NCBI GenBank assembly: GCA_023407575.1
Contig: JAEYLX010000026.1
Coordinates: 62,001-126,000, forward strand
From: Bacillota bacterium
GTDB taxonomy: Bacteria > Bacillota > Clostridia > Lachnospirales > Lachnospiraceae
DNA length: 64,000 bases
Direction: 5' to 3'
The notes below the pieces were generated by a model, which had not been told where the DNA came from, made no database searches, and saw only the letters and a program-made list of their open reading frames with translations. Both the position numbers and the translations under genes were made by a program. This document shows, piece after piece, positions 51,096 through 59,697 of the stretch (its first letter is position 1; each line of letters begins with the position of its first letter).

Positions 51096-52406
51096 ATGAG
51101 GAAAATGAAAAAACTAATAGGTATTGTAATGGCAATGGCGCTTGTAACAATGAGCTTCACAGCTTGTGGTAAAGCGAATGATGAAAAAACCCCAGCAAAT
51201 GATGACAAACCAGTAGTAACACAGCCAGCAACGGAGGAACCTACCGACGCGGCAACACCTGAAGTACAGGATGTAGCATTAAAGGTATGGGCTCCAGAAG
51301 AAGAGCAAGAGATTTTAGTTCAAATGTGTGATGCATTTGCAGAAAATCATCCAGAATATAATATAACTTTTGAATATGGCATTATGGGTGTGGATGATTC
51401 CATTACCGAATTAAAGAAAGATGCTTCCGTAGCAGCTGACGTATTCTTATACCCAACTGGTGGTATTGCAGAATTAGTAGAAGCTGGTTTAATCTATCCT
51501 ATAACAGTTAATGTTGATGAAATTACAGCTACTCAGAGCCCTGCAGGTATTAAGTCCTGTACAATGGAAGATACCTTGTATGGTATTCCTGTAACTCCAA
51601 ACTCTTGGTTTATGTACTATAATAGCAGTATGTATACAGAAGATGAAGTGAAATCTCTTGAGACAATGTTAGCAAAAGACCTTGGTAAAGATGTATATAA
51701 CTTCTCCTGTGATGTTGATAACAGCTGGTATATGTCCGCATTCTTCTATGCAGCAGGCGGTACCTTATTTGGAGCAGACGGAACAGATGCTACAAACTGT
51801 TCCTGGAATGACGCAACTGGTTTAAAAGTTGGTGAGTACTTAGTGGATCTTATAAACAACCCTAAATATATTGAAGATGCAGATGGCCTTGCAGGTTCCT
51901 TAATGTCAGAAGGTAAACTTGGTGCATTATGTTCCGGTACCTGGTCTGCTGAAACTTTAAAAGCTGCTTTAGGTGACAATTATGCTGCTACCAAGCTTCC
52001 TACTATTAAAGTTGGTGAAACAGACTATCAGTTAAGCAACTTCGCAGATTTTAAAGCATTTGGTGTTAATTCTAATACACAGTATCCAAAGCCAGCTATG
52101 GAACTTGCTGCATGGCTTGGTGGTGAGGAATGTCAGTTAATCCGTTTTGAGACAAACAACACACCTCCTACAGTAACTGCTTTAATTGATAATCCTACCG
52201 TAGCAGCGAGCAAGGAAGTAGCAGCATTAAGCTTACAGACACAGTTCTCTACTCCTAACCCTACAACTTCTAAGTTAAATGATTACTGGACACCTGCAGC
52301 AGCTTTTGGTGCTGGTGTAGTAAATGGAGATATTACAAAGGATAATTTACAGGCTGGTCTTGATTCTATGGTTAATAACATTTTAGCAACTGTAGCAGCT
52401 GAATAA
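51096..52406 (+). CDS. ABC transporter substrate-binding lipoprotein (maltose type)
   Basis: A 436-residue extracellular solute-binding protein of family 1. A signal peptide (MRKMKKLIGIVMAMALVTM) ends at a lipobox FTAC, with Cys24 as the lipidated residue. A Thr/Pro/Asp-rich linker follows and the binding domain starts at VALKVWAPEEEQEILVQMC, like MalE proteins. YGIPVTPNSWFMYYN is a maltodextrin-binding-type sugar loop. The ribosome site is AGGAGG. It is the first gene after two locus operators. A hairpin behind it separates it from the permeases, as often seen where the binding protein is needed in excess. The likely ligand is an alpha-glucan oligosaccharide. Confidence 0.94.
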   Translation: MRKMKKLIGIVMAMALVTMSFTACGKANDEKTPANDDKPVVTQPATEEPTDAATPEVQDVALKVWAPEEEQEILVQMCDAFAENHPEYNITFEYGIMGVDDSITELKKDASVAADVFLYPTGGIAELVEAGLIYPITVNVDEITATQSPAGIKSCTMEDTLYGIPVTPNSWFMYYNSSMYTEDEVKSLETMLAKDLGKDVYNFSCDVDNSWYMSAFFYAAGGTLFGADGTDATNCSWNDATGLKVGEYLVDLINNPKYIEDADGLAGSLMSEGKLGALCSGTWSAETLKAALGDNYAATKLPTIKVGETDYQLSNFADFKAFGVNSNTQYPKPAMELAAWLGGEECQLIRFETNNTPPTVTALIDNPTVAASKEVAALSLQTQFSTPNPTTSKLNDYWTPAAAFGAGVVNGDITKDNLQAGLDSMVNNILATVAAE

Positions 52407-52450
52407 ATTTGGTACGAAATGAAGTTCGCATGGAATAAATCCTGCATGAC

Positions 52451-52484
52451 AATATGGGGTGGGCTTATGCTTCACCCCATATTT
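52451..52484 (+). terminator. Partial terminator between binding protein and permeases
   Basis: AATATGGGGTG pairs perfectly with CACCCCATATT around an 11-nt loop, but the T run behind it is weak. Read-through would give fewer permease than binding-protein messages; the hairpin may also protect the 3' end. Confidence 0.6.
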
Positions 52485-52534
52485 ATCTTGAAGGGGAGTT
52501 TATAACAGCTTAGCAATAATCTTTGAAAATATAG

Positions 52535-52576
52535 AACAGTTTAGCCATAAGCTCGAATTTGCATGGCTAAACTGTT
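52535..52576. repeat. Short copy of the AACAGTTCAGCC inverted-repeat family
   Basis: AACAGTTTAGCCA and TGGCTAAACTGTT are perfect 13-bp inverted repeats around a 16-bp loop. The sequence after the left arm (TAAGCTCGAATTTGC) matches the start of the unit at 8558 (TTAGCTCGATTTCGC), so this is an internally deleted relative. It sits in the gap between binding protein and permease genes. Confidence 0.7.
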
Positions 52577-52681
52577 ATAAAAATACTATAATAAGTTTGG
52601 ATAAACCATATTTAAGCTTAGATATTTACATAAGGGAAACAGATTTAGGATGGCACCAGTAGTCATGATGGAGGTAATGAG

Positions 52682-54070
52682 ATGGGAAAAGACAGGGTAA
52701 ACCCATGGAAGGTATTTTGGCAGGGTATTCTACAATATGGAACTATTTTTAAAAACGGTAATTTGACTACAAAATTATCATTTTTCATAATGGGATTACC
52801 TAATATCTTAAGAGGACAGGTAGTAAAGGGACTTTTATATTTATTTCTTGAAATCTGCTTTATTGGATATTTCATTCTTAATGGAATTACAAATATTCAG
52901 GGGTTAATTACTTTAGGAACAAAGGAACAGACAAAAGTATTTAATGAGGAAACCGGAATTTTTGATTTCATTAAGGGAGACAATTCCATGTTCTTGCTCT
53001 TATCCGGAGTTGTAACCTTGTTCGTTATTGTCTTCTTCTTGATTGTTTGGAGCAGCAGTATTAAGTCAGCTTATACTACTCAGCAATTAAAAGAGCAGGG
53101 GAAGAAAATTCCCGGTATCGTAGATGATATAAAAGCACTTTTTGATTCCCAAATACATAAGCTTCTTTTGTTTATACCAATTGCCGGGTTAGTTATATTT
53201 ACAGTTGTTCCTTTGGTCTATATGATCCTAATGGCCTTCACCAATTATAATCAGACACACCAACCACCGGGACATTTGTTTGACTGGGTTGGTCTTAAGA
53301 ATTTTAAAATAATGCTATTATCAAAGGATACCATTGGTCGTACCTTCTGGCCGGTCTTAGGCTGGACAATGGTTTGGGCAGTGTTTTCCACCTTCACCTG
53401 TTATTTTTCAGGTATGCTACTTGCTATGCTGATTAATATGAAGGGTATCAGATTTAAAGGAACCTGGCGTACTATATTCGTTATCACAATGGCTGTGCCT
53501 GCGTTTGTTTCTTTATTGGTTATTCGAGTAATGCTGCAACCACAAGGAGCCTTGAATATTTTATTACAAGAACTAGGCTTTATTTCCAGCAGTTTGCCCT
53601 TTTTAACGAACGTAGCCTGGGCAAGAGTCACCGTTATTATTGTAAATCTATGGGTGGGTATTCCCTCCAGTATGTTAATCACAACTGGTATTTTAATGAA
53701 TATTCCTGGTGACTTATATGAAAGTGCAAAAATTGATGGGGCTGGACCAGTGAAAGCATTTTTGAAAATTACAATGCCCTATATGCTTTTTGTAACAACA
53801 CCTTATTTAATAACAAACTTTATATTTAACACCAATAACTTTAATGCCATCTATTTCTTAACTGGAGGTGGTCCTGCTTCTCTGGATTACTTTAAAGGAG
53901 CGGGTAAGACAGATTTACTTGTTACCTGGTTGTATAGTCTGACAGTTAACAGCAATGATTACTGCTATGCTGCAACCATAGGTATTATGATTTTCGCAAT
54001 TTCTGCCATATTGTCACTGATTGTCTATCGCAGATCATCTGCTTATAAAAACGAGGAGGGATTCCAATAA
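52682..54070 (+). CDS. Sugar ABC transporter permease (MalF type)
   Basis: A 462-residue inner-membrane permease. It is longer than plain MalF-like proteins of Gram-positives (about 300): residues 1-160 add two or three extra membrane segments and a charged loop. The core has six helices. The EAA loop that contacts the ATPase is YESAKIDGAGPVKAFLKITMPYM. The ribosome site GGAGG lies 7 nt before the ATG. The stop codon overlaps the next start by one base, so translation is coupled. No ATP-binding subunit is encoded in the locus; a shared MsmK/UgpC-type ATPase is expected elsewhere. Confidence 0.93.
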   Translation: MGKDRVNPWKVFWQGILQYGTIFKNGNLTTKLSFFIMGLPNILRGQVVKGLLYLFLEICFIGYFILNGITNIQGLITLGTKEQTKVFNEETGIFDFIKGDNSMFLLLSGVVTLFVIVFFLIVWSSSIKSAYTTQQLKEQGKKIPGIVDDIKALFDSQIHKLLLFIPIAGLVIFTVVPLVYMILMAFTNYNQTHQPPGHLFDWVGLKNFKIMLLSKDTIGRTFWPVLGWTMVWAVFSTFTCYFSGMLLAMLINMKGIRFKGTWRTIFVITMAVPAFVSLLVIRVMLQPQGALNILLQELGFISSSLPFLTNVAWARVTVIIVNLWVGIPSSMLITTGILMNIPGDLYESAKIDGAGPVKAFLKITMPYMLFVTTPYLITNFIFNTNNFNAIYFLTGGGPASLDYFKGAGKTDLLVTWLYSLTVNSNDYCYAATIGIMIFAISAILSLIVYRRSSAYKNEEGFQ

Positions 54071-55359
54071 TGAATATGAAGACGAATTATATCAACAAAA
54101 GATTCATAAAATTCCTGCCGATATCAAATGTTCTCATGATTATTTGTGCGTTTTTACCCTTTCTGTCAGTTAAAACAGAACAAGAGCAAGTGACAATTTT
54201 AGGGCTTAACATAGTAACGCAAAAAATTACAACAGTAACAGGTACACCAATAGGAAGTCAGTTACAATTGTTTGTAGCCTTACTTGGAATACCACTTCTG
54301 TTAATAACGATTATGACCATCGTTGTATTAATTAAAGCAAAGAAGTCTACAGTTTATGGCTTAATTACCAGCTATATTATCAGTGCACTAAGCTTTGTAT
54401 TAACCATGCTAATTGCAAAGAGGACCATTGATGCGGCACAGATTTTTCAATCAGATTTCTTAGTGAAATATCTAGGGATAGGGTATTGGGGACTTCTGAT
54501 TCTTAGCTTTGTAGGTATGGTATTTGCCATGAAGACGATTAAGATGAATCCGGGGTATATCGTGCTTACCGTATTAGCGGTTATTTGGATTCTTCCAATC
54601 CTTTGGGTTATAATGATTTCTTTCCGTGATGAGCCAGGTTCCTATACCTCTTATTTCTGGCCAAAGAAATTTACCTTTAAGAACTATATTGTTTTAATGA
54701 CGGATACCAGCCAATTCTACTTTGCAAAGTGGTTTTTTAATACCTTGTTTGTAGCAACCTGTTCCTGTATCATTTCAACGATTATTGTACTTTCCACCTC
54801 CTTTACACTTTCTCGTTTGAGATTTAAAGGGAGAAAACCTTTCATGAACCTTGCGCTTATCCTTGGAATGTTCCCGAGTTTCATGTCCATGATAGCGGTT
54901 TACTACATTTTAAAAGGATTGGGTCTCACACAATCTTTATTCGCACTTATTATGGTTTACTCCGGCGGTAGTGCACTGGGTTATTATATTGTAAAAGGCT
55001 TCTTTGATACAATTCCAAAGGCGCTGGATGAGGCGGCTATTATAGATGGGGCAACCAAGTGGAAGGTGTTTACCAGAATTACAATTCCGCTTTCAAAACC
55101 GGTAATCATCTATACCATGTTAATATCTTTCATTTCACCCTGGGGCGACTATATCTTTGCACGAGTAATTATGGGAGATAAGTATGACAGCTATACGGTT
55201 GCACTTGGTTTATTTACAATGCTTGACCGTGCCAATATTGCGACCTGGTACACAAGATTCGCTGCGGGTGCTGTTCTGGTATCAATTCCGATTTCCATAC
55301 TCTTTGTTTCTTTACAGAAATATTATGTTGAGGGCCTGTCCGGCTCAGTGAAAGGATAA
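54070..55359 (+). CDS. Sugar ABC transporter permease (MalG type)
   Basis: A 429-residue permease overlapping the preceding gene by one base (TAATG). Residues 1-165 form an extra N-terminal region with about four membrane segments; the MalG core of ~265 residues follows (FRDEPGSYTSYFWPKKFTFKNY to the end). The EAA loop is LDEAAIIDGATKWKVFTRITIPLSKP. The C-terminus ends QKYYVEGLSGSVKG, the MalG-type tail. Together with MalF and the lipoprotein it forms an importer for oligosaccharides. The surface enzyme gene follows after 11 bp. Confidence 0.93.
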   Translation: MNMKTNYINKRFIKFLPISNVLMIICAFLPFLSVKTEQEQVTILGLNIVTQKITTVTGTPIGSQLQLFVALLGIPLLLITIMTIVVLIKAKKSTVYGLITSYIISALSFVLTMLIAKRTIDAAQIFQSDFLVKYLGIGYWGLLILSFVGMVFAMKTIKMNPGYIVLTVLAVIWILPILWVIMISFRDEPGSYTSYFWPKKFTFKNYIVLMTDTSQFYFAKWFFNTLFVATCSCIISTIIVLSTSFTLSRLRFKGRKPFMNLALILGMFPSFMSMIAVYYILKGLGLTQSLFALIMVYSGGSALGYYIVKGFFDTIPKALDEAAIIDGATKWKVFTRITIPLSKPVIIYTMLISFISPWGDYIFARVIMGDKYDSYTVALGLFTMLDRANIATWYTRFAAGAVLVSIPISILFVSLQKYYVEGLSGSVKG

Positions 55360-55370
55360 AGTGAAATCAT

Positions 55371-58300
55371 ATGAATAAGAAAATTCGTTGGGCTTTCCTA
55401 GCTTTATTAGTTATGCTTTTCGTACAATTTATACCTGAAGTAACACATGCAGATACCTCGGATCAAATCTATTATATTAAGAATAATTACACCCAGAGTG
55501 CGTACCTGTATGAAGAAGACGGCATTTTACGCTATGGCATTCCTATGGAGGGGGATAAGAGCTTCCAATGGATTATTGAAGAAAATTCATCCTATAAGTT
55601 ACTGAAAAATGTTTTGACCAATGACTATATTACTTTAGACGGTCATGGCGATGAGTCAGTGGAAGGCAACTGGGGAGAAAATATAAATTGTACACTACTT
55701 TCCGATCAGGTAGACAATTTCTTATGGGAGTTTGAGATTGGAGAAGGACAGAACTTACTTTCACCTAGTAAGAATTACGCGGGTTTTGCCTTACATCTTG
55801 AAAGTGCTTTGGAAGGGAAACCTTATGCACAAAAAATCAGTGGTGATCAGCTGAACTGGGGTAATATGAAGTGGGATTTCATAAGTCAGGATCAAATGGA
55901 TATTACCAGTATGACGAAAAATGGGTTCTGTATACAGAATGCAGACGATGGTACTTATCTTAGAATAGATAACGGGTTTCTTACTCATGGTAATCCTGAC
56001 GGAGCAGATGATACCTATATCTGGTTCATAGAGCAGCAGACAGATGGTACGAAAGCGATTAAGAATAAAAAGACTTCGCAGTATATTACATTGAGTCAAT
56101 ATGATTCAACTACCTATACACTAAAGGTGGCAGATACTCTCGATAGTATGTCTGCGTGGAAGTTTCAATTGTCCAAATTTGCAACTATCTTATCTGCAGC
56201 TGATAATTATAAAGGGTTTGGACTCTATTTAGATGTTGCTTCTAAGACACAGGTTAGAAGTAAGGACATTATAACTGACGGGGATACGCTGGTTAATGGT
56301 ATGAAGTGGACCTTTGTACCCTCCACAAGTGTAGCAGCAGTATCCGGTGATTTGGTTATGGATGAGGGGATTTATAATTTACGTAACAGTTATTATTTTA
56401 TGTATTTAATTGAAGATAACGGTAAAGCAGTTTATGGTAATGCAAAACCCTCGGACAAAAATGCACAGTGGGAATTCTTTTATGATGCAGGCTCCGGGTT
56501 TACCGCTCTACGAAATGTAGAGAGTGGCAATTATCTCTATGCCAAAGGAGATTCCGGACAGCTGGTATTAGAAAAATCAGAGACCTTCTATTGGAAACTA
56601 AAACGCCATACCAACGAGGATTATCCCAATGCAGTTATTTTTCAGGATTCCTTAAAGTCCAACTGCTATTTACATATGGAAAGCTTAAATGGATTTGCAG
56701 AGGACTCCAACGCCGTACAGCCAACTTGGGGTACACCACATTGGGACCCGATTCTTTATTCCAGTGAAAATGAGGTTGTTGCAACCGAAATAACCATACC
56801 GGAAGGCTATATTCGTTTATTCAATAGTGCAAAGGAAGGAGAATATCTTTATGAGAATTCTTCAGGAGCCGTTATTTATAAGAAAAGTTCTGAATCCGAT
56901 GCCAGATCTCACTGGAAGATTATCGTAAGCGAGGTTGACGGTGTATATTACCTGCAAAATCGTGAAACTGGCAATTATATGACCAATAAAGGAAATGGAA
57001 CTCTTCGTTGTCTGCCGGAAGAACAGAAGACCAACGACGGAAGCTTGTGGCAGATATCGGCTGGTAATGCAGAAAATGAGATCATGCTAAACAGCTACTA
57101 CGAGGATGTGAAGGAGTATCTTCGTCCTTATTTAAATATTCAGAGGATGTCGGGTTTCGCACAGTGCGGTGTGGTGTCTACAGAGGAAGAGACTACAAAG
57201 TGGAAGTTTGAACTGGCTAAGGATGAAACAGCGGCGGCAGCAGAAGCGGAGGAAGAAGTTGTGCCACTTAATAAATTAGTTGACGCAAATCAATATAAAT
57301 TAAGATTAGAGGGTCAGTACCTCGAAAGTATTTATCAATTAGAATACTATGGAAATATTGTATTTGTTCAGGATACAAAAGCGAAGAAGTATCTGTATTT
57401 TGATAACGGTATTCAGCTTAAGGATTTAAAAGGTTACAATGACAAAGCGCTGCAATGGCAGCTTGTAACAAAAGCTGGTGAGAGCTATTTGAAAAAAGGA
57501 GATACAAAGCTTTTCCTTGAAACAATTGCTATTAATCAGCAGCAAGTGATAGAAAATGCGTATCCGATAGCGGAAAAGAACATATTTACCGTAAATGCGG
57601 ATTCTAAGGCTACTTACCAGGTGGAGTTTGATTACAGTGGTAAGAATACAAAAGCAACAATCTATGTAAATGGCATTGCCCAAGGGGATATTGAGCTGAA
57701 AGCAGGAGTGACCAAGGAACTGCCGCTGAATAAAGGCATCAATACTATTGCAGTTACAAATGCAGAGGGACTTAAGGGCGTATTAGTGAAAGACAGTATC
57801 GGGCTAAACTATCGTGGAGCAACAGTACCCTATGTTGCATATCAGGCGGAGGATTGTGTTACAACCGGAACAATATTAGATGAAAACCGTGAATACCATG
57901 AGATCACCAGTGAAGCAGCAGGCAGACTTGCAGTTAATCTTGATGGCACTGGGCAGAACATTAAGATAACCTTAACAAAGGCAGCCAATGCCTTGACTTT
58001 AAGATATTGTATACCGGATAGTGAGGATGGTTTAGGACTGGAGGCAACACTGAACCTGTATATTGATGGTAAGAAAAGCCAGAGTATTAACTTAACCTCA
58101 AAATACAGCTGGGTATATGGAAACTATCCCTGGACGAATAATCCGGCGGATGGACAGCCACATCATTTCTTTGATGAAACCAGCATACTTCTGGATCAGA
58201 CCTACCCGGCGGGAACGGTAATTAAACTTCAAAAGGATTCAGCCAATTCAGCAGAATACTATATTATTGATGAAGTGGATGCGGAGGAAGTAGCACCGGC

Positions 58301-59585
58301 AAATGAACAGCCTGAAAATAGTCTTTCCATTACTGATTTTGGTGCAGTGGCAGATGACGGTCAGGACGATACAAAAGCATTATCCGATTGTATTAAGGCA
58401 GCGTTGGAGCAGGGCAAGGAAGTATGGATACCAAAGGGTGTTTTTGATATTAATACGCCCACCAGTGATTATGATTTAGGTGATCAACAGGATAAAAACA
58501 GAGGTATTGTTCTTACAGAAGATAACGTGGTAATCCGTGGCGCGGGTATGTGGCATTCCGTACTGCAAGGGGATTACGCAGCTTTCTTTATTAAAGCCAG
58601 TAACATTTCTTTATATGACTTTGCATTAAAGGGTACTGCGATTCAAAGAAGAGATGCAATTGATCCTTCCGCTATTGAGTCAGATTATAATACGTATGAG
58701 ATGAAAAATCTCACCGTTCAGAATCTTTGGATTCAACATTATAAGACAGGTATCTGGACACATAATCTGGACGGGTTACATGTGGTTGGCAATCGAATCA
58801 GAGATACCTTTGCGGATGGTATGAACCTTAGAAGAGGAACCTCCAATGCGATTGTGGAGCAAAATGATGTACGTAATACTGGTGATGACGCCATTGCGTT
58901 ATGGTCCTCGGACTATAGTGATACTAATGTAAAGATTCGATTCAATACCGTAGGACTCCAATGGCTTGCGAATAATATCGCTGTATATGGCGGTAAGGAT
59001 ATTCAGATTACGGATAATATTATATATGATACTGTTGTAAATGGTGCGGGTATTAACATCAGTACGAACTTTAATCCAAAACCGTTTGAAGGAATTATTA
59101 CCATTGCACGTAACACATTACTTCGCTGCGGCAGTCAGGATTATAATAACAATCAAAACGATGGCGCTATCTGGTTTAATACGGTACAGGGTAATGATAA
59201 TCTGGCAAAGGTAATTGTTAAGGATAACTTAATTGTGGATAGTACCTTCCAGGGAATCTCCTTTGCCAACAGAGGAAGTATTAGGAACGTTACCTTGGAA
59301 AGCAATGCCATTGTCAATGCAGGGTCTTATGGAATTGATGTATTAAAGGGTGCAAAGGGAAATGTTCTTTCCATTAATAATTACGTGGAGGGGTCTATGT
59401 TAGAGCCAACCAACAATAGCTCTGAAGCTAATTTCATTTTCACAAATGAAGTTAGAGAAGTGGCAGGTAGCATAGTGGAAGAAAAGAAATCAAATATTTG
59501 GTCAATTCTTATACCAGTAATAGGTGGGGTGGTTGCTGTGGCATTGGCAGCAGGATTAATTTTAAGAAAAAAGATTAGACGATAA
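55371..59585 (+). CDS. Surface-anchored GH87-type alpha-1,3-glucanase (beta-helix) with tandem trefoil-like repeats
   Basis: A 1404-residue exported enzyme. A signal peptide ends near THADTSD (residue 28). Four repeats of ~135-150 residues follow to about residue 610, each with a YIxNxxxxxYLYxxxG-type opening and a WxF/W strand, which suggests beta-trefoil carbohydrate-binding modules. A less clear segment leads to a beta-sandwich (about 815-980, YVAYQAEDCVTTG). The right-handed beta-helix begins at SLSITDFGAVADDGQDDTKAL (984). Asp1149 in FADGMNLRRG and Asp1172/Asp1173 in NTGDDAIALWSS have the 23/24-residue spacing of the GH87 catalytic triad. A final helix (about 1376-1398) and RKKIRR anchor it in the membrane; no LPXTG. 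Pectate lyase-like annotation would be misleading. Confidence 0.8.
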   Translation: MNKKIRWAFLALLVMLFVQFIPEVTHADTSDQIYYIKNNYTQSAYLYEEDGILRYGIPMEGDKSFQWIIEENSSYKLLKNVLTNDYITLDGHGDESVEGNWGENINCTLLSDQVDNFLWEFEIGEGQNLLSPSKNYAGFALHLESALEGKPYAQKISGDQLNWGNMKWDFISQDQMDITSMTKNGFCIQNADDGTYLRIDNGFLTHGNPDGADDTYIWFIEQQTDGTKAIKNKKTSQYITLSQYDSTTYTLKVADTLDSMSAWKFQLSKFATILSAADNYKGFGLYLDVASKTQVRSKDIITDGDTLVNGMKWTFVPSTSVAAVSGDLVMDEGIYNLRNSYYFMYLIEDNGKAVYGNAKPSDKNAQWEFFYDAGSGFTALRNVESGNYLYAKGDSGQLVLEKSETFYWKLKRHTNEDYPNAVIFQDSLKSNCYLHMESLNGFAEDSNAVQPTWGTPHWDPILYSSENEVVATEITIPEGYIRLFNSAKEGEYLYENSSGAVIYKKSSESDARSHWKIIVSEVDGVYYLQNRETGNYMTNKGNGTLRCLPEEQKTNDGSLWQISAGNAENEIMLNSYYEDVKEYLRPYLNIQRMSGFAQCGVVSTEEETTKWKFELAKDETAAAAEAEEEVVPLNKLVDANQYKLRLEGQYLESIYQLEYYGNIVFVQDTKAKKYLYFDNGIQLKDLKGYNDKALQWQLVTKAGESYLKKGDTKLFLETIAINQQQVIENAYPIAEKNIFTVNADSKATYQVEFDYSGKNTKATIYVNGIAQGDIELKAGVTKELPLNKGINTIAVTNAEGLKGVLVKDSIGLNYRGATVPYVAYQAEDCVTTGTILDENREYHEITSEAAGRLAVNLDGTGQNIKITLTKAANALTLRYCIPDSEDGLGLEATLNLYIDGKKSQSINLTSKYSWVYGNYPWTNNPADGQPHHFFDETSILLDQTYPAGTVIKLQKDSANSAEYYIIDEVDAEEVAPANEQPENSLSITDFGAVADDGQDDTKALSDCIKAALEQGKEVWIPKGVFDINTPTSDYDLGDQQDKNRGIVLTEDNVVIRGAGMWHSVLQGDYAAFFIKASNISLYDFALKGTAIQRRDAIDPSAIESDYNTYEMKNLTVQNLWIQHYKTGIWTHNLDGLHVVGNRIRDTFADGMNLRRGTSNAIVEQNDVRNTGDDAIALWSSDYSDTNVKIRFNTVGLQWLANNIAVYGGKDIQITDNIIYDTVVNGAGINISTNFNPKPFEGIITIARNTLLRCGSQDYNNNQNDGAIWFNTVQGNDNLAKVIVKDNLIVDSTFQGISFANRGSIRNVTLESNAIVNAGSYGIDVLKGAKGNVLSINNYVEGSMLEPTNNSSEANFIFTNEVREVAGSIVEEKKSNIWSILIPVIGGVVAVALAAGLILRKKIRR

Positions 59586-59608
59586 AAGGATCAAAGTTAT
59601 CTAAATAG

Positions 59609-59644
59609 TAAGAGGCTGTTGGCTTTGTTTAAACAGCCTCTTTC
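59609..59644 (+). terminator. Terminator after the surface enzyme gene
   Basis: AAGAGGCTGTT pairs with AACAGCCTCTT around GGCTTTGTTT-type loop sequence, followed by TCG. The T tract is short but the stem is strong; the palindromic repeat copy 2 follows immediately. Confidence 0.75.
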
Positions 59645-59647
59645 GTT

Positions 59648-59679
59648 CATAACAAGTGAAACGGCTTGTCGTTTCATCC
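59648..59679. repeat. 32-nt palindromic repeat, copy 2
   Basis: The sequence equals copy 1 (12239-12270) except at two positions: GGCT here for GACT, and TTGTC for TAGTC, so the palindrome is slightly imperfect. It lies between a terminator and the ribosome site of the second GH65 gene. Confidence 0.7.
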
Positions 59680-59697
59680 GTTGAAAGGAGCTGTAGC

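Noticed and set aside
55371..59585. Pectate lyase or polygalacturonase identity for the beta-helix enzyme
   Set aside because: No pectinase motifs or pectin genes are present; the aspartate spacing and the GH65/pgmB context fit GH87.
59400..59585. Sortase (LPXTG) anchoring of the surface enzyme
   Set aside because: No LPXTG-like motif was found before the final helix; the anchor is the helix with its basic tail.
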